Assembly: GCF_000801105.2 (NCBI RefSeq)
Contig: NC_079519.1
Location: forward strand, 9,918,668-9,982,667
DNA from: Raphanus sativus
Lineage: Eukaryota; Streptophyta; Magnoliopsida; Brassicales; Brassicaceae
Direction: 5' to 3'
DNA length: 64,000 bases
Shown here: piece after piece, positions 1 to 12,382 of the stretch
Layout of the letters: each line of letters begins with the position of its first letter
Position numbering within the stretch: position 1 is the stretch's first letter
Program-made: the position numbers and the translations under genes
The notes under the pieces: generated by a model
What the model saw: only the letters and a program-made list of their open reading frames with translations
Database searches by the model: none
What the model was told of the DNA's origin: nothing

Positions 1-268
1 ACCTTTGGTCTATTAGTTCTGCGTTGGTATAACGCTCCCTCTCTCGAAAAGTAATGTGCGCTAGATTCCCAAAATCGAATCATTCTATATTTCTGATGAT
101 CATGATCGTGCTTTAGTGTTTGATACTTTTTTATCCATTTGGTAACTTTGATTCTTTGAAAGGTAATATTAGATGCAGGCCCGACTTATATTGTAATTAA
201 GGGTGTGAATACACCAATAGACCATTTCTAATGCTATTTTTAACGGAAAACATCATTATATATATATA

Positions 269-301
<33 letters not shown>

Positions 302-1072
302 CATTTTTTTTGAAGAAAAATCTCTAACGGTACATTATTTTGAGAAAAAACTAGTTTGTAAATAGTGTTCTCTTATTGCATCATTTTGAAGAAAAATGAA
401 CGTGTGGATAGTGTTCCTTCAAGTTTGAAAGAATATTATTCACAAATTCATTTTAATGTGAGACTTTTTATTTATAAATTAATTTTAAAATTTCATAAAA
501 TTTTGTTTTGTATCTAAGAGATTGAATATTGGTGTTTTATATTTTAATATTTCCATTAAAACTTTAAGAATATAACTATAAGATTACATAAGTAATTAAT
601 ATTCTTTTAGAAACTAAGTTTATGTACATAATAAAGATATAGTCAAAATAAAATTATTTTGGGTAAACTTTGTAAGTTTTAAAATAACAAGAATTATTAG
701 AACTAATATTAAGTACTAATAATAGAATATATATAGAATATTTATATTTTGAAGAAAAATGAGAGAAATCATCGGAATAAAACACAAACTCATTTTGAAT
801 TTACATCATTTTAAGAGAAAAATGATGCAAACTATTGGAAATGCCTTAAACATATACTTATAGAATTTTTAGTAATGTTTTATTAAAAAATTTAATGATA
901 AAATACTTTCAAATGATTATTATTTGTATCAGTGAAATTGTGTTTAGAAACAATTAAGATTCTATTATATTTCTTGCTTTTTCGAAATTAATATATTTTT
1001 AATATTTTATGAAAGTGTATGGTACTCTTTTTCTTTTGGAAAATAAAAAAAACTATTATCAAACACATCTAA
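1..1072. other. Gene-less AT-rich DNA
   Basis: No coding frame or recognisable gene is visible. The stretch holds an AT microsatellite at about 259-301 and diffuse repeats of a 'tttgaagaaaaatga' type motif between 300 and 840, probably the remains of a small non-autonomous transposon. Its ends could not be fixed. Confidence 0.5.
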
Positions 1073-1541
1073 GGGGAATTTTCAAAAATACCACTTTCAA
1101 GGTACCATTATTCATCTTTACCACCACTAAAGACACATTTTCAATAATACCTTATTTATTAAAATGGTAAAGACTCTTATATCTTTGTTTTTATATGTTT
1201 TTTAAAATTCTAATCCCAAATTCTAATTCCTAAACCTCCAATTCTAAACCCTAAACCCAAAATCTTCAACTCTAAACCCTAAACCCTAAACTATATACCC
1301 TAAATTCAATATCCTAAACCCTAAACCCTAAAGTCTAAACTATAAACCCTAAATACTTAACTCTAAACCATAAATCTTAAACTCTAAACCCTAAACTATA
1401 TACCTTAAACCCTAAAACATCAAATCTAAACTCTAAATCCTAAACCTTTAAATCTAGAACCTTCATTAAAAGTAGTGGTAAAAGTGGTTAGTGTAAACAT
1501 GAAAAGTGGTACTATAAAAATGATATTTTTGGCAATTTCTC
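1073..1541. mobile_element. Small MULE-like non-autonomous element with telomere-like repeats
   Basis: The element begins GGGGAATTTTCAAAAATA and ends with the reverse complement of GAGAAATTGCCAAAAATA, an imperfect terminal inverted repeat. It is flanked by identical 9-bp direct repeats, cacatctaa, at 1064-1072 and 1542-1550. A 9-bp target duplication is typical of Mutator-like elements. There is no transposase frame. The interior (about 1228-1450) is made of degenerate CCCTAAA-type repeats. Superfamily assignment rests on duplication length and terminal shape only. Confidence 0.65.
1228..1450. repeat. Degenerate telomere-like (CCCTAAA) repeats
   Basis: Many variants of ccctaaa, such as 'ctctaaaccctaaacc', are interspersed with 'aactata' variants. 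They lie wholly inside the small MULE-like element, so they are transposon content and not a chromosome end. Confidence 0.8.
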
Positions 1542-1550
1542 CACATCTAA

Positions 1551-2636
1551 ACACTTACATTATACTATTGACCTATTCAATATCGACTAACTTTTGTTAA
1601 TGAATAATATTTTTTCAGATAAATAATTTTATTTTAAATTATTTGGATGATTATAGTTAAACTTTAACAACATTAATTTAACTAGTCATTTTGCTAAATA
1701 ATGTAAACATATTTTTAACAACAATTTTTGTTACTAATTTGTTTTTTTAATAAATTTTATTATGGAATTGGTCTGTTTGTGAACTTTTAACGTAATTTTT
1801 TGTTCTACAAATATGTGTGTTTTGTAAAATGTATGAAAATATATTTTAAATTTTCCATAAGGTATGTAAAAAAAAATTAGACGGGCATTCAATGTGTACA
1901 CATCAAAATGGTCAGATAAAGCCATACATTAATAACAAATGGATTTTGCAAAGTAAATAGCAAAAGTTGATTTTGTTGTAACCTTACCTGGTTCTTGTTT
2001 AGTACAAGTTTAGTCAACAAAAAAATTAAGAAAGCAATACTTTTACATTAAAATGATGATTCAGCAAATAACGTGGGTAGTGTTATAAGAAGATAATTAG
2101 TGGTGGATCACAATTAGTATATTTTGGCTTATCTAGTTCTATTTTTAGTTATTCAAACATACAATAAAAGTCTACGAGTCAATCAATCAATCAGTTAAGT
2201 TTAGTTGACAAATTCGTGATACTGTGAAGCAAAAAAATTCATACTGAGGATAGGGTTTCTCTCTTTGACTGCCGGTAATGTCTTCATAAGACTAGTTGAT
2301 TGTGTATTCCTAGAGATATATAGCGTCATGATGAGGATTATTTTCTTTAATTTATATACAAGTTTGAGATTTCATTTCTCATATATATTTGAAGTTTGAT
2401 GCGTTGGGATGCTAAGATCAAAATTCTTCATAAAATCATTAGTGACTCTTTCACTTCTATTATAATCGCTATCAATCAGGACCAACTGTTATATCAGAGC
2501 GACCAACCACCAGACGCAATTTCTTTTCACACTGGACAGCCTGACAGGCATGAAAACTGACCACTTTGTCCGTTTTGAAGTTTTTATTCTTTACTTATCT
2601 TTCTTTTGGTCAATGTTGTGAAATGATAGATGAGGC

Positions 2637-2671
<35 letters not shown>

Positions 2672-3837
2672 AGTTTTAGATTATAGGGCAGTTTCCAAGT
2701 TTTTATTACATAATAAGACATGTGCTCCTAATACACTTTCTTTAACTTATTCGGTTCTCTTCTAACCAAAGTGTAACTAAAGTATCAATTAGGAGGACCC
2801 ACTTCGTTCTTTCTCATATTTTTTTTCAATTTGTTTAGCATTTTTTTCAATAGTCACCTAATTAGACTCCGCTCATGAGCACCAAACCACCAAGCTCTCT
2901 ATTTTTGCTGGAAGTCTCATGTGAAGCCATAGTAAATAAAAAAATTTGAGACCCAGATCACTCTGCCTCAGTCGTTGTCGACGAATCATGGAAAAAAAAA
3001 AAAAATATGAATAGGGTGAAAATAATGGTTGGCGGCTGTAAAGAGAAATTGCAGAAATCCCTAATTGATTTAGGAAGCAGATGATAAAATTACGAAAAAG
3101 CCACTTATTAAAATTATGTGTACAATGATTCCTTGTGTACACGTGTACATGTTACATATGTACATATGTGTATTACTAAAACAATGTAAATGCACAATGA
3201 TTCGTATGTATAACTGATAGATGTGTTACATATGTGGCAAGTTTCAATATTTGAACGACATGTGTTAATACGTTTGCAAGTTTTAAGATTTGAACGGTAA
3301 AATATCACCAACGTGTACACAATAAATTACACTGTCCACATGTACAATGCTTTACAGAAAAAACACATATACATTGATTCATTCGTACATTAAACTATGA
3401 TATTGGATGAGTTTAATGGTTTTGATTATGTTGTTTTAGTTTATTTAGATAATTTTATGTCTCATTTGGGTGTAAATGAACACATGTAGTGTACACATGT
3501 ATACTTCAAAGTTGATGTACATATTTACAGTATGAAATAGACGTACATGGACAATATGTAATTTTGTTTTAATTGTGATATGCAGAAGAGGAGATCTATG
3601 TAGAAAAAGAAGATTTATGGTTTGTGACGATAATATGTATTTGTGGTTCAATCTGAATTTTTGCAAAAATTTTAAAATGAAGAAGCGGAAAAAATTTAGA
3701 GAAAAGAAAGAGAAGATATGAGAGAAACGAAAGTTGATCAAAGTTATAAAAGAGAGATGTAAGTGGGTCCTACTATTCACAATACAGTTACGTTTTAACT
3801 TGAAAACCTGAACAATATGTGTTAAAATTAGAAAAAA
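1551..3837. other. Intergenic AT-rich DNA
   Basis: No gene is visible. A TA microsatellite lies at about 2640-2669. Between 3110 and 3540 the sequence is unusually rich in GTACA/TGTAC palindromic words ('gtgtacacgtgtacatg'). I see no coding frame of note. Confidence 0.5.
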
Positions 3838-3852
3838 ATATATCTATAGTAT

Positions 3853-4197
3853 TTTTTAACGCTGATTTATTATGATATTACAATTATTAGGAACATTACA
3901 AAGACGATTTGACAACCGACAATACTACCTGTCTTATGAAGATCTACGCCTAACTGCATCATCTGAGCCATCCTATGAAAATCCACGCCTGACCAGATTT
4001 ACTTGCACCATGTTGAAAATCTCTTGTAATCCTTCCTTCCATTATCTGCATAGTTGTCTAATAAATCGCGCTCTCTCCGGGACTTGAAACCTGAATCTGA
4101 GAAAATCTGCAATAAATTGCATAGTCTGGGAGTCAAACCCCAGACCTGGGTGTAGAAGCCTTTAGACCTTAACCATTAGGCTAAGGTGCTTCCACAT
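3853..4197 (-). mobile_element. tRNA-derived SINE, minus orientation
   Basis: Read on the minus strand, the element starts GTGGAAGCACCTTAGCCTAATGG (A-box-like), then has a B-box-like GGGGTTTGACTCCC, and ends in an A-rich tail (poly-T on the plus strand at 3853). Identical 15-bp repeats, atatatctatagtat, flank it at 3838-3852 and 4198-4212. Its whole body aligns by eye with the plus-strand SINE at 46126-46453, including the 'ggctcagatgatgcagt' block, so both belong to one family. The B box is diverged (GTTTGAC for GTTCGAA), so this copy is probably inactive. Confidence 0.85.
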
Positions 4198-4212
4198 ATA
4201 TATCTATAGTAT

Positions 4213-5101
4213 AAACTGCCTTATTGTGATATAAAAAACTCAAAACTGCATCTGAGTGTAACTATTTCCTCTTGGTAAGAGAGGGAGAGAATAAATGGTG
4301 ATCTTGATTATTTATGTGTGTGTGTGAATAAATACGAGAGAGAGATAAAGATGTTGCAAGCTTTCTCTATTACTCATTTCTTCTTTCACGTACTTGTACT
4401 CTATTTTATCGTACAAGAAATTTGCATACTCATCATCTTTAAAAATTGTTCTAGGCATATTTAAGGAAAACAATAAGCTGAAATGAAAAACGTTACCATT
4501 TCAGATTGTCAATCGACACTTCCAAATTATTCTTTGTCGGTGATATGACGAAGAGAAATGAGTTTAGGGTTAGGAAAATAAATTTGTTGTGCAATCCACG
4601 TTCTCGCTAAGATAATTTCAATAGTTTCTAAATAAAGCTTTGTTCCACAGTCTCTTGCAAAATTTTGAACAATATTAATTAATAAAATCTTACACTTACT
4701 AGAGTAATCAATTGTTTCTCAATTAATATATAGAGGATTAGAGTAATTACATAGATCAAAAACAATGCCTCATGTTTATTTACAATATTATTATGGTAAA
4801 TAAATCAAAATAATCAAATTATTTATTGTATATGGTATATAATTAGATTCTAGTGATATTGATTTATAGTACATTTTAATATAAATATTTATTATTGAGA
4901 CTTTCTTCTCATATGATTTTATTGACATTTGTTTATTTGCTGTAACAAAAAAATTTAAACCATTAATCTCAAAAATTTTGATGTGATATTTTTCAGTGCA
5001 AATTTCAAAAGTAAAATATTAAGGTCTCAATACTTTTTCAATGCAAATTTTAAAATTAACATATTTATGTATTTTTTATATGGTACATAGTTTAATTTAA
5101 A

Positions 5102-5152
<51 letters not shown>

Positions 5153-5781
5153 TTAAATAAGAATTCATATTCATACAATTTTATGATCATTTGTATCTTG
5201 TTATAATAAAACAAATTAAGTCATTGATCAGTTTTAAAGTGGATTTTAACATTTTTAGTAATTTAGAGGCATTTTGAAAAATTAAAAATATAACATATAA
5301 GAAAAATATAAATATTTTATTATATGGTTAATGTTATTTTTATTTTTAATAATATAAAATCAAACAAAAATGAGGAATGATACAAAAATTATTATCAAAT
5401 TTTTATTATTTACAATCATTAATTGTCATATATATGTTAATCATAAGTATTTTTGTATTTTTTATTTAAAGAAAGAATAATGAATATCTTTTATACATTA
5501 CTAATTAATTTAATATTTAGTTTAATAAAAACTAATATAAATTTAGATGGACCGATCTATTTTTCTAAAAATTCTAAAAACAAATCTAATGATGACACGT
5601 GACTACAAATAATGTAATGATATTCAGTTGATTTATCATTGATTTTAAAATTTATTTTGATTATAATCGATTTGATAAATTTGCTTTTTTGAAGAGAGGT
5701 GCCTAGACCTATTCTGACGTCACATAGCATTCACTAAAAAAATTTTCAGAATTTAAATAGGGTTTCGAAGGATCCAAAATT
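4213..5781. other. Intergenic AT-rich DNA
   Basis: No coding frame is supported. It contains a long TA microsatellite at about 5105-5148 and very AT-rich flanks (4680-5560). The last part leads into the promoter of the AAA ATPase gene. Confidence 0.5.
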
Positions 5782-5822
5782 GCAGGCCCATGATCGAAAT
5801 ACCACAAAAGGTCTAATGGGCC
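5782..5822 (+). promoter_or_regulatory. Site II-like elements upstream of the AAA ATPase gene
   Basis: GCAGGCCCA (5782-5790) and AATGGGCC (5815-5822) match the TGGGCC/GGCCCA core of plant site II elements. These are common in promoters of housekeeping genes and of nuclear genes for mitochondrial proteins, which fits the predicted product. They lie about 240-270 bases before the start codon. Function is inferred from motif and position only. Confidence 0.5.
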
Positions 5823-6055
5823 AGTTCAATAAAATTATTAGAAGATAGAAGAAAATATTACGAAAATACCACCGGGAACTGTTCGCTGTTGCTTCGGTCA
5901 AGGGCTTTCTTCTTCCTTCGTCTAATCTCCTCGACCTCCCTCCCTCCCCCACACACGCACGCACGCACGCCCTTCAAGAATCAGGGTTTCTTTTCTTGAT
6001 CTAATCCCCAAATCCTCCGTAATCAAAGGGGTTTGTGTGTCAAGAAAAATAAGTT

Positions 6056-7583
6056 ATGAGGAGATCTTCGGCAAAGAGGGACACAAGTTTCTTAGAGCAA
6101 TTGATTCTCTACGTCGCGGGCGCTGCATTTACTAGCTTGTCTCTATACGTCTGCGCCCGTCACTTCGACCCCAATCGTGAAGCTTCCAATAAGGCCCTCA
6201 AGCATAAGAGAGAACTCGCCAAGCGTCTTGGTCGTCCTCTTATCCAGACCAATCAATACGAGGTAATAGCTTTGTCTCTTGTCTGAGAATTCGTATTACA
6301 AATGAAAAGCATTGTTCTTTATGTTGGAACATGAACAGGATGTAATAGCTTGTGATGTAATAAACCCACAAAACATAGACGTGGAGTTTGATTCTATTGG
6401 AGGGTTAGAGTCGATCAAGCAGGCTTTGTACGAGCTTGTGATTCTACCGCTGAAAAGACCTGAGCTTTTTGCTTACGGGAAGCTGCTTGGACCTCAAAAG
6501 GGTGTTTTGCTCTATGGTCCTCCTGGTACCGGGAAGACCATGCTCGCCAAGGCTATTGCCAAAGAATCTGGAGCTGTTTTCATCAATGTCAAGGTTTCTA
6601 ATCTCATGAGCAAGTGGTTCGGTGATGCACAGAAGCTTGGTAGGTCCCCTCTTACCTTCATTTCGTTGTATTGGTATTGTTGTTAGGTAATAATATGAGT
6701 TGTTATGTGTCTTTTTAGTGGCTGCTGTGTTTAGCTTGGCGGAGAAACTCCAACCTGCCATTATTTTTATAGACGAGGTGGATAGTTTTCTTGGACAGCG
6801 CCGTGCGACGGATAATGAAGCGATGGCGAATATGAAGACTGAGTTTATGGCTCTCTGGGATGGGTTTACTACAGACCGTGAGTTGGAAATTTTTTTTGTC
6901 TTTACCCTGTCCTGTTTTAATCAATTGTTTTAAGTATGTGCACGTATGATGTTTGTGTTAATAGAGAACGCGAGGGTGATGGTTCTTGCTGCAACGAACA
7001 GACCTTCTGAGCTTGATGAAGCAATACTGAGACGGTTTCCTCAGGCGTTTGAGATCGGTATGCCTGACCTCAAGGAGAGAGCTCAGATATTGGAAGTTGT
7101 TTTGAAAGGAGAGAGGGTTGAACCGGGTATTGACCATGACCGTATAGCTGGGTTATGTGAAGACTATACCGGTTCGGATATCTTTGAACTCTGCAAGAAA
7201 GCAGCTTACTTCCCAATCAGAGAGATCCTGGAGGAGGAGAAAAAGGGCAGAGAAGTTTCAGTAAGTATTACAAATGTTAATGTTTTCCTGATTTTGGGGT
7301 ACTGATGTTTTTGAGTTGCTTGCATTGTTTGTTTCAGGCGCCTAGGCCATTGACACAGTTGGACTTGGAGAAGGTTCTTGCTACTTCTAAGAAGACACAG
7401 GTTGCTGCAAGCGAGTACTCTGGTTCAAGCTCTCATGCTTCGGTTTGGAGAAGTCCAAGGGATAGCGAGGAGGTACAAGCAGCTATAAATGGCATCTCGA
7501 AGCTCTTTGTCCCTCGGATTGTAAACCATCAGTCGGATTCCCAGGATTCAAGTCAGCGTGATCCAGAAGGAGGTTCAGAATAG
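6056..7583 (+). CDS. AAA ATPase, Msp1/ATAD1 family (outer mitochondrial membrane)
   Basis: Five exons fit: 6056-6262, 6339-6639, 6719-6877, 6965-7260 and 7338-7583, each bounded by GT-AG, giving 402 residues. A hydrophobic segment at about residues 14-36 should anchor the N terminus in a membrane. A single AAA domain follows: Walker A GPPGTGKT (129-136), Walker B IIFIDE (184-189), LAATNRP sensor block (230-236) and an RRF arginine-finger region. This layout and length fit the Msp1/ATAD1 family, which extracts mislocalised tail-anchored proteins from the mitochondrial outer membrane. In Arabidopsis the closest genes I recall are At5g53540 and At4g27680; the VPS26 and transporter neighbours favour the former. 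Key catalytic residues are present and no frameshift is seen. Family is sure; location and substrate are inferred. Confidence 0.93.
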
Positions 7584-8354
7584 AAATTTTTTTTATCTGG
7601 AGTTTGTTGTGTATAACCACAAAAATATACTAGAAAATTTACACTTCTTTCAGATGTCTGAATTATGGGCATTTTTCTTATAAATCATTTGTGATTCTTT
7701 GGGCTGTTTTTAGCAAATTTAATTAGTTGCTTTTCATTTATCATCATTCTATAGCTAAGGCAATGTATAAGTGGTGTTGCGTATTGATATCACATTCACG
7801 CCTAAACGTTGTACGGAATTCAATGTGATACACAATGTATAAAGGTATGGTGCGGACAAGCGTGGCGGAATATTGTGATCCGGAAAATTCTGGATATGTG
7901 GAGTTTTTTTAATAGTTACAAATTATTCGATTTGATCTGTTTAATTTTATTAAAATAAAAATAAAAAATAATATATAACATTAAAATTTAATAAATAAAC
8001 CTTCATAATAAAGTAAAAGTGATAAAATCATAGTAACAACTTTTAAATGTAACTGTAAAGTAAAACCGAAAAATTCAATATTAACAAGCTTAAAATAATA
8101 AAACTCATATGTTAATATTGTCTCAACATTTAAAAATTTAATATTAACAAGCTTAAAGTAATAAAACTCACATAATATTGTCTCAACATTAAAAATAATC
8201 TAGATATGCAATAACCAAAAAGTATTGAAAAACAATTTAAAATAAAAAGTAACCAAAATGTCATTAATAAATATTTGTAGATATAATGTTTTTTTGGACA
8301 CTTAGATACAATGGTCTTTATATATATTTACATCACATATGTATAGTAGGATTA
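7584..8354. other. Intergenic DNA with a short tandem duplication
   Basis: This is the 3' flank of the AAA ATPase gene, then AT-rich sequence. Around 8085-8195 a block beginning 'aacaagcttaaa' and ending 'attgtctcaacatt' occurs twice in tandem. No gene is seen. Confidence 0.5.
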
Positions 8355-8960
8355 GGAGTTTAGAAGCTTCTCACCATCTCCTTAGATCCCATTCAAACAG
8401 AATCCATTCATTAGGACGTTGAATGTGACAACACTAGGTTTCAACTCTCAAGCATCTCCTTCAAAATCTCTTGAGCTTTACGCATATCCCCTACTTTAAA
8501 TATATAGGCATCCATTTTTTTTTCTTTTTTGATCGGAAAAAAAGTTAGGCATAAATTAAGGTTGTGTAAGTGATAGTATCTGGATCAAGTACCGCAGCTT
8601 CAAATTCTCCAACAAGTTTAATTGCCTCATCTATATTCCCTGGCTTACATAGACCACTTGACAATAGAAAATTAAGTAAAAAAAAAAATTGGCTGAAGAG
8701 TGAATTACCTATACTCCACACTTGATGTAGGAGGTCATTACCTGACTCTTAGTCCCCTTCCTTTTGCAGAGCCCAACAATTAATGTGGTGTAAGTGACAA
8801 CATTTGGGGAGGAGCAACCATCAGGAATCATGTGGTTATGGACGCTAAAAAGCATCTTTTATCCATTTATAAGTTCAGTATCCGGCTCTAATTGCCCCCT
8901 GCAAATCATCTGATGGAATAGCTCACCAATATGACAAAACATCTGATTTGCTATCCATAG
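8355..8960 (-). pseudogene. Pentatricopeptide repeat (PPR) protein pseudogene
   Basis: On the minus strand, broken frames encode recognisable PPR helices: NVVTYTTLIVGLCKRKG near 8770-8820, DPDTITYTTLIYA near 8555-8600, VGDMRKAQEILKEML near 8455-8495, and KPSVVTFNVLMNGFC near 8390-8440. A TAA interrupts the frame near 8860, there are shifts between repeats, and a T-rich 34-base insertion at 8512-8545 (flanked by 7-bp repeats taggcat) splits one repeat. PPR proteins bind organellar RNA. This copy has no start, no full repeat array and cannot make a product. The exact ends are approximate. Confidence 0.8.
8505..8552 (-). repeat. Tail-only retroinsertion scar in the PPR pseudogene
   Basis: Direct repeats taggcat (8505-8511 and 8546-8552) flank a 34-base T-rich insert, which on the minus strand reads as a short stub followed by an A-rich tail. 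It interrupts an otherwise continuous PPR motif, which shows that it is an insertion. The flanking repeat is shorter than in the other scars of this window. Confidence 0.5.
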
Positions 8961-9121
8961 ATTTGGCTGAAGACTAATCCCCCACATTTCATGTAATTAA
9001 TGAGACATATATGTTGGCCAATATTATAGAGGATTAAAAGTGACATAAATAAACTAAATAACACAAGTCAAAGGAACATAAAATCATAGCAAATCCAAAC
9101 GCAAACACAACAACCAACGAA

Positions 9122-10512
9122 CTAGACAGAAAATGGAGGAATCCAGAAGTGGGAGAAAGGCATCTCTTTGGGAGGATCAAAACTACCGAGAGTTCCGTCG
9201 GTGAGAGAACAAACAGTTAAGCAATTTCCCATCATGTAGATGGAGTTGGGAATGAGACCAGGGCAAGAGCTTGCGGCAACGCAAAAAGGATCGTTCTTTG
9301 AAAGGAAGATACAAAGATCTCCAATGTCTTGTGTGAAACACATGTTTCTTGTTCCTTTTGATGTGACTTGGTCCTCCTCCTCCTCTCTAAACACCAGAAA
9401 CATCTCCATCACGTCATTGTTTCCTATACGTGAATACCTGCACACGCACACATGTTACATTCGTTAGCAAGAATTGACCAAAAAAAAAATCTCTGTCTAC
9501 GTGTTTTGTTTTTTTTTACCATTTGACAAGGAAACTTTGACCGCAAGGTGACTCCACCCAGTGGTCCTCCCTGATACAAGAATCTAACACCTCCCAAGCG
9601 TAGTGTGGCAACTGGGGAAGGTTATGAAACACCAACTCGTTGAACTTAGGGTCGTTGTTATTGGAGTGGAGATCCCAAGAGCACAAGTATTTGCCTCCAG
9701 GGGCAGGCAAATAGAACCTTTGATCTCTCTTTGAATACATGAGATTTGAGTTCTCGGAGGAGCAGTCGAAAGGGATTAGTCTGTTAGTCCAAGAGAGGTC
9801 ACGACCAGGCTTGCACATACTCAGTTGCCTACCAAAGAACTTGATAGCCACCACACAATCTTCCTCATGAGGGGAAGAGGAAGACATTGCCACGTTCCAA
9901 ACCACTTTGGTTTGACCATAGAGCATAATACTATTAAGCGGAGGCAGAGGAATCATCATCTTCTTCTTGGTGTTTGATTTGGAATCAGCCAGATGGTTAA
10001 AAAGGTGGCTGATATGTACAGAGTTATGATTGGACTGTTCAGATAAAAATCCCCATCCTTGTGAAGCTCCAATCAGTTTCGAGTTAAATAGCTCTTGCGG
10101 AACTGTTTTCTCGGGGACCTCGAGTATCTCTTTCTTGGCCGGATCAAAAAAGAGGACTTTTCCGATGTAGCTGCGACCTTCTACCAAACCCAAAGCATCA
10201 TCCCAAACGAAGCCGAGTGCCAAACAAGGACTGGTTGAAAACAAACGAACGCTCCTCTGTTTCTGCCAAAATTTAAACTCATCATCAAGAGATCAGAACC
10301 AACAACACACTCATGTGTCTAACTCTAAAGCCTAGTTTATAATTAAATCCTTGATGGAGAGTAACAAGCGACAAACTCAACTAAGTTCCCATACAAAAGC
10401 CAACCTAACTTAGATTAGAACTAAAACAACAGGGGAAGAGAAGCTTTTTACATACAATTACATCCTTGTTCCGGAACGAGAGTTTGGTGAGACGGCGGAG
10501 AAGCTGTGACAT
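9122..10512 (-). CDS. DUF295 family protein (KIB1-4 beta-propeller), organellar type
   Basis: Three exons on the minus strand fit: 10512-10456, 10256-9520 and 9437-9122, giving 369 residues. The first exon encodes MSQLLRRLTKLSFRNKDVI, an Arg/Ser/Leu-rich, acid-poor N terminus typical of a mitochondrial targeting peptide, and its GT donor sits at the same codon as in the neighbouring plus-strand copy. The rest carries the DUF295 (KIB1-4) fold, with conserved words such as GASQGWGFL, YSKRDQRFYLPAPGGKYL and, near the end, ASSCPGLIPNSIY. No F-box is present. This fits the Brassicaceae-expanded, organelle-targeted DUF295 subfamily, whose biochemical function is unknown. It stands head-to-head with the gene at 11040-12382. 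The frame is intact. Confidence 0.88.
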
Positions 10513-11039
10513 TGTTTCAATAAAACTTCAAAGACAGAATTTACAAAGTAAAAATATCTTTCACCAATATCCCACCCACCAACTTTAAGAGACAGAGAAT
10601 GATAACTAATTGTTACCAAATACTAATATTTCTTTCACACTGGGCAGTAAATTATCGGGAATCACCGAATCAGTCTTATAAGAAAACTGATTTTGTATTG
10701 GAATAAGGTTTGTAGTAGGCACGTGTTCCACATATTTTCTTTCAAGATAGTTATTGTAGACTTAACGAGTGGTCCATGTTGAAACGAATATTGTATAAAA
10801 TAAATTAAAACAGAAAGTTTGAATATATTATAGAGAAATTGAAAAAAAAATGCCTTCTTCTGCAAGTTTCCACAAGTAGATTTAATCAAAAAAAAAAAAA
10901 AAAAAAAGTGGAATTTAGAATTGGTAACTAATCTTGAGTGGCTCTCCTCTCTTTTAATGGTGAAGACTGGGAAAAAAAAATATTTACGAGACTTTTTATC
11001 AAAACATTTTGTAGTTTTATAATTTTGCAAAAAAGAAAA
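10513..11039. promoter_or_regulatory. Shared intergenic region of the divergent DUF295 pair
   Basis: The two start codons are 527 bases apart and face away from each other, so this interval must hold both promoters and both 5' leaders. It is AT-rich, with an A-tract of about 18-20 at 10889-10907. I could not single out a TATA box with confidence. Confidence 0.6.
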
Positions 11040-12382
11040 ATGTCTCAGCTTCTCATCCGTCTCTCCAAGCTCTCTTCCCGGAACAACAATGTTTTCGTAT
11101 GTAAAAGATTCTCCCTTCTCTATCTCTCTATTAGTTTAGTTCTGTATTAGTTAGGTTTTATTCAGATAGGCTTTCTGTAGTGAGTTTGCGTTTGAGTTTT
11201 GTTAGACAAGATCTGATGTCCGAGTTTACAATTGACAGATCCACCAGTGCTCTCGTTTGTTCTCCACCGGCCCGTACTTGACACTTGGTACTAGGGTTCA
11301 AGAAGTTTCGCCGAGCGGCTGCAAAACTGGAGATGTTCTCTTGTTTGACCCGGCCAAAGAACAGATAGTGACTCTCCAGGGCAAAACAATACCTAAAGAG
11401 CTCAAGGACGAAGAAATGATTGGAGCTTCCCACGGATGGAGTTTTTTCTATGACCGGCGTGATCGTACGGTACGGGTCAGCGACATTTTCAACCCTTTGG
11501 CATCCAAATCAAACCCCACCGTGATTACTCTGCCTCGGCTTACTGATCTCCCCTGTGAACAAATCGAACAAGTATGTAACGTAGCAATGTCGTCTTCCTC
11601 TCCTCTTGGTGAGCAAGACTGTGTAGTGGCTATCAAGTTTTCAGGTCGACAGTTGAGTCTGTGCAAGCTTGGTCGTGATCGTGACCTTGAGTGGACTAAC
11701 ATCTTAACCACTCTCCACTGCTGTGAAAACTCATATGTCATGTATTCGAAAAGATACGAGAGATTATACTTACTTTCTCGTGGAGGTAATCACTTGTTAT
11801 CCTATCATCTCAACTCCACAACATATGTCAACCCTATGCACCATCAGTTGGTCTACCGCGATCATCCAGAGCTCGATCAGTCTGAGTGGGAGATTTTGAG
11901 TTTGTGTTCTAGGAGGGAATACCTTGTGGAGTCATCCTCTAGTGATGAACGTTACGTGGTCAAATGGTACGCTTTATAATCAATCAAACAACAAGTGCTA
12001 ATTCATTAGAAAAAGAAGAGGAGTGTTTGTTGAGAATAACTTGTGGTTGCATATGTGCAGGTACGCTCATGGCTCCTACTCCTCGGTGTTAAATGGAATT
12101 GATTACAAAACAAAGAGGTTCATGGTGTTTAGTGTGGAGGAGACGACTGAAGGAAAATTCATGTGTTATACAGAGGATACTGGAGATATGTGCATTTTCA
12201 TTGCAACTAACGAGGCTTTCTGCATCCCAGCTAGCTCATGCCCTGGTCTGAAACCTAGCACCATCTATTTTGTGGGACATGGCTTTGGTTCTTATGATCT
12301 CACTACTGGAGACACACATTATTTTAAAGCTCCCGGTGGTATTATCACCACCCCTTACTGGCTTCCTCCCTTTTCTATGTAA
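11040..12382 (+). CDS. DUF295 family protein (KIB1-4 beta-propeller), organellar type
   Basis: Exons 11040-11096, 11239-11966 and 12061-12382 give a 368-residue frame. The 19-residue first exon (MSQLLIRLSKLSSRNNNVF) is nearly the same as that of the divergent neighbour and looks like a mitochondrial presequence. The body carries DUF295 words: GASHGWSFF, VAMSSSSPLGEQDCVVAIKF, YSKRYERLYLLSRGGNHLL and ASSCPGLKPSTIYF. The start is chosen because the ATG, the 57-base first exon and the GTATGT donor match the partner gene exactly. The two genes share exon structure and much of their protein, so they come from an inverted duplication. No defect is seen. The role is unknown beyond family membership; organellar location is inferred from the N terminus. 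Confidence 0.88.

Noticed and set aside
1228..1450. Chromosome end or true interstitial telomere
   Set aside because: Repeats are highly degenerate and are enclosed by inverted termini with a target duplication, so they are element content.
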